Of a stretch of 64,000 nt of DNA, positions 60,880-64,000 are shown one piece after another. Each line of letters starts with the position of its first letter. Positions within the stretch are counted from its first letter, which is position 1. The notes beneath the pieces were generated by a model. That model was not told the DNA's origin and searched no databases. It saw nothing but the letters and a program-made list of their open reading frames with translations. This DNA comes from Blastomyces gilchristii SLH14081 (Eukaryota > Ascomycota > Eurotiomycetes > Onygenales > Ajellomycetaceae): positions 469,817 to 533,816 of the forward strand of contig NW_003101671.1 in NCBI RefSeq assembly GCF_000003855.2, read 5' to 3'. The position numbers and the translations under genes are program-made.

Positions 60880-63800
60880 TGAATAGATTTTACTCTATCT
60901 CTACTCTCTTTTAGTATGAATATACAATAAAAACAATAAAAAAAGTTTAAAAACTCTTCAAAAATTACATTTATTCAAAATAATGTGAATAGAAACTCAA
61001 ATTATATTTGAATAAAAAGTTGATCTTATACTGCTTCAGGAACTGAATTTTGATACTGAGTAAAAATATATTATTTCTCATTCAAGCTACTACTGCTTTC
61101 TATCTCAAAAGTCTGAGATAAAGTCAAGAGTAGTGATCTATGAAAGAAAGAGATTAAGATATTAATTTAATCTAAGATTTAATATCATGTCTGACTCTGA
61201 TATTCTGATAAGTGATATTATAGATAAAGAGAATAAGTTTAATACTATACAGCTTATAAATATCTATAATGAAAAGTTATTAAAGAAAAATAACAATATC
61301 TGAATAATTGATAGAGAATTTCTGAACATAACTTCATTAAGAAACTATATAATTGTAGAAGATTTCAATGCACATTATCTCTGATGAAATTCAGAATACA
61401 AGAGAGCAGTAAGAGCTGATAATCTGATTGAATAAATCTTTGAGTATTTAATAGATTTAGTTAATAAGTCTGATCAACAAAGATTCTTTAGAAAAGATAT
61501 AAAATAAAAATCTATTATAGATCTAATCTTCATATCATAAAATCTAATGAAAAAAAGACTTATAATCTGATTTATTAATTCAAATGAGACATCAGAATCA
61601 GATCATAAGATTATTCAATTTAATATTGAACTGAGTGAGAAATAAATGAGTGAAAACTTACTTCTCTCTACTCAGTTTCACTTTGAAAAAGCTGATTGAA
61701 AAGCAGTTAAAGAAAGTATAAAACAGTTAAAATCTGAAAGACAGAGTGAGCTATATTAAAATTCTGATCAAGATATCTCAAATGAAATACTTAAGAATAG
61801 AGTGAAGCTCATTACATCTATTATTCTAATAAGTATTAGAGATAATATTTCAAAGAGAAAATCTTCTGAGTATTCAAAATCTTAATAAAATGAGAATATC
61901 TCATCTAAAAGAAAAGAATTAGCTACTACTAGAAGAGATTGAAAGAATGATATAATATCTGATAAAGAGTTCAAAGCTGTCAGAAATGAATATTTTTCAG
62001 ATATTAGAAGAGCTAAAACAGACTGCTGAAATAAATTTCTTAAAGAAGCATAGAAAAAGAAAGTTTTTAAAGCTTTTAACTATACTAAAATAAGAAGTAT
62101 AGTAAAGCTTCCAGCCTTAGAATATGAGTTTCAGAATGAATCATATACAGCAAACTCTTTTAAGAAAAAATGTCAAGCTTTTATATGAATTCTCTTTCAA
62201 AACTCATCAGATTCAGATTCAGAGAAAGAGAATATATTACTTCTCAACTATATTAATGAAAATGACTGAGAATGGCCTGATCTTATATAAGATGAATTAG
62301 AGTCAGCTATCTTCTCAAGTTCTGTTAAAACTGCTGCAGGGCCTGATTCAATTAATCACTTGATTATTCAAAATACATATTCCTACTTAAAGAATGAATA
62401 TTTTGAGCTCTTTTTCAATCTCTTAAAAAATGAATATAATTCTGAATGCTGAAGAGAAGTCACTGAAGTGATTCTTATAAAGTCTAATAGAAAGATATCA
62501 ATTTCTAAGATATATAGAGTAATATCTCTATTAAACTATCTAGAAAAGATTTTGAAAAAGATAATAGCTACTCAACTATCTTTTATAAGCTCTATTAATA
62601 ACTCTCTTCTATTCAGTGAATAAATAAAAGATAGAAAACAATGTTCTGAAATTGACACTGTTCTCTCAGTTATTTATCATATTCAAATAACAAAGTATGA
62701 AGATCTGATCTCAACTGCAGTTTTTATTGATATAAAAGAAGTATTTGATTATGTTTCAAAGTTAAAGTTAATTCAGACTTTGAAGATATTAAAACTGTCA
62801 CTTTCTCTAATAAAATGAATTAACTATTTTATATCTAAAAGAACCATACAACTTTTCTTTGAGAGAATAAAATAAGACAAGACTGAGATAAAAATAGAAG
62901 TGCTGTAAAAATCTTCAATCTCACTTATTTTATTTGCAATATACACTGCATATCTATTCAAAGATAGAAATATGAAAATAGTGTAATCTCTGAGTTATAT
63001 AGATGATATTGATCTAGGCTACAGCTTAAAAAGTATTAAAGAGAATTTAAAAGTGATTGAAAAAGCTGTAAAGAAAATCTTTATCAGAGCAGATATTAAT
63101 CAAATTTAATTTAATATTAATAAAACTGAGTTAATTCATTTTCTTTCTAGATTCAATGAGAAAGAACTATCTCTATCTCTTTTAAATAGAGAGATTAAAG
63201 TCAGTTTAAATGTTAAATAATTAGAAGTATGATTAAACTCTAAGTTGAATTTTAAATATTATATTCAACAAAGAACTGTCAAGATAGAAAGACTATTGAA
63301 TAATATTATCAGACTATTAAATACAGAGAGAGATCTATTCTTCTAAGCTATGAGATAGTTATATATAGTCTGTATTATCTCAGCAGCTGATTATAAAGTT
63401 CAAGTTTGATAGAATAATCAAGAAAATTTCACTGAACTCTTTCAAAGTCTGCAAAACAGAGCTTTGAGAAGAATTCTGAGAGCATTCAAATTATCTTCTA
63501 TTAAAGCAATGAAAATTGAAGCTTCAATTCTCTTTTCTACTATTAGATTTAAAAAGATCTGTATAAACTATGCTCTGAGAGTTATAAAGATAAGCTTAAA
63601 TTATATAATCAGAGAAAGAGTATCTTCTTCATTTTCATCAATTAACTCTGAAAATGAACTGAATTGAAATAGATTTCTTGATTAAAATGAAAATAATTCT
63701 TTAAAGAAATGTCTTCTCAACTGTATAAACTATACACACTGATTAAAAATCAATTTTCTTCTTTAAATATTGAAAAAGTGAATCATGAGAAGTTATCTCT

Positions 63801-64000
63801 CTGAAGAGAAAAGCTTGAATCTCTTATAGACTTATAAATAAGTGAACTATCTAAAGAGAAAGAATATGAACAGTATTTGAAGAGAATTTCTATAATCAAT
63901 ATAAAAAACTCTATTCTGATTTATTCATATGACTCAAAAGATGAGAATTTGAATAGATTAGATACAGACATTGCTTATACTGAAGAAAACATTAATTTTA
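60880..64000 (+). pseudogene. LINE L8 ORF2: endonuclease, reverse transcriptase, start of RNase H
   Basis: The longest LINE copy; it runs off the right edge. APE-type endonuclease: QELNFD near 61037, VEDFNAHYLWWNSEY near 61350 (GDFNAH-like) and ESDHKIIQF near 61596. RT: AAGPDSINHLII near 62335, FIDIKEVFDYVSK near 62730 (catalytic Asp), LILFAIYTAYLF near 62930 and SYIDDIDLGYS near 62990 (YxDD intact). The thumb follows, with the clean segment 63464-63667 (MRRILRAFKLSSIKAMKIE). RNase H starts near 63720, but its first Asp box is IYSYDSK, one Asp lost. APE endonuclease, YxDD RT and C-terminal RNase H place it in the Tad1/I group. Stops are frequent. Confidence 0.85.

Noticed and set aside
1..64000. 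TGA decoded as Trp, which would make many frames intact (mitochondrial-type code)
   Set aside because: TGA also stands at Arg (CGA) sites, TAA and TAG stops occur, and catalytic Asp, Gly and Cys codons are changed by the same transitions. Nuclear retrotransposons and a Pol III SINE are also inconsistent with a mitochondrial genome.

Overview
The window looks like a wholly repetitive, gene-free stretch of a filamentous (probably Pezizomycotina) fungal nuclear genome. It is extremely AT-rich. CpG, CpC and GpG are almost absent for kilobases, while CpA, TpG, CpT and ApG stay common. Nearly every recognisable reading frame is broken by TGA, TAG or TAA, usually where a Trp (TGG) or Arg (CGA) codon is expected. 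This is the signature of a RIP-like or methylation-linked C-to-T hypermutation acting on repeats. I found no intact host gene, no rRNA and no genuine tRNA gene. All assignments come from reading protein motifs and comparing copies inside the window by eye.

The mobile elements fall into a few families, named here for convenience. A: a Ty3/gypsy chromovirus with 330-bp LTRs (TGTGGCGGG...TTACA), present in eight pieces including one complete copy (A7, 27625-33384, 5-bp target duplication CTACT). B: a second chromovirus with 257-bp LTRs (TGTAAGAAATCCC...TTCTTACA), one complete copy (B2, 47595-54839, target duplication TAGCA) and one nearly complete reverse copy (B1, 17304-26236). C, E and F: further gypsy fragments (318-2395; 37360-39371 plus an LTR at 45501-46031; 54845-57739). 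D: an unidentified repeat at 10.8, 26.2-27.2, 37.2 and 44.7-45.5 kb. L: a non-LTR retrotransposon (LINE) with endonuclease, reverse transcriptase and RNase H, in eight pieces, most of them 5'-truncated and ending in a (TAA)n tail. H: a PIF/Harbinger-like DDE transposon at 42.9-44.7 kb. S: a tRNA-headed SINE at 42002-42375.

Layout: LINE fragment, gypsy C and an unassigned stretch (0-3.7 kb); LINE L2 (3.7-5.2); A copies A1-A3 and D1 (5.2-11.0); unassigned (11.0-11.8); A4 interrupted by LINE L3, then A5 and L4 (11.8-17.3); B1 with LINE L5 nested in it (17.3-26.2); D2 (26.2-27.2); A6, into which complete A7 and LINE L6 have inserted (27.2-37.2); D3, E1, LINE L7, A8 with the SINE inside it (37.2-42.9); Harbinger, D4, E2 (42.9-46.0); unassigned (46.0-47.6); complete B2 (47.6-54.8) inserted beside F (to 57.7); a less-mutated island (57.7-58.1); and a long LINE copy, L8, running off the right edge, with a 100-base assembly gap at 59232-59331.

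The most interesting result is the SINE-LINE pair. The SINE has A and B box Pol III promoter motifs, a 13-bp target duplication and almost no mutation. Its 3' end repeats the LINE 3' end in structure rather than in sequence. Both have a hairpin of exactly 28 nt with the same stem, internal-loop and triloop plan but different stem bases. In both, the hairpin is followed at once by TATAAT(T/G)GAAGAATAA and the (TAA)n tail. This is what a SINE that borrows the LINE's reverse transcriptase by mimicking its template-recognition hairpin should look like.
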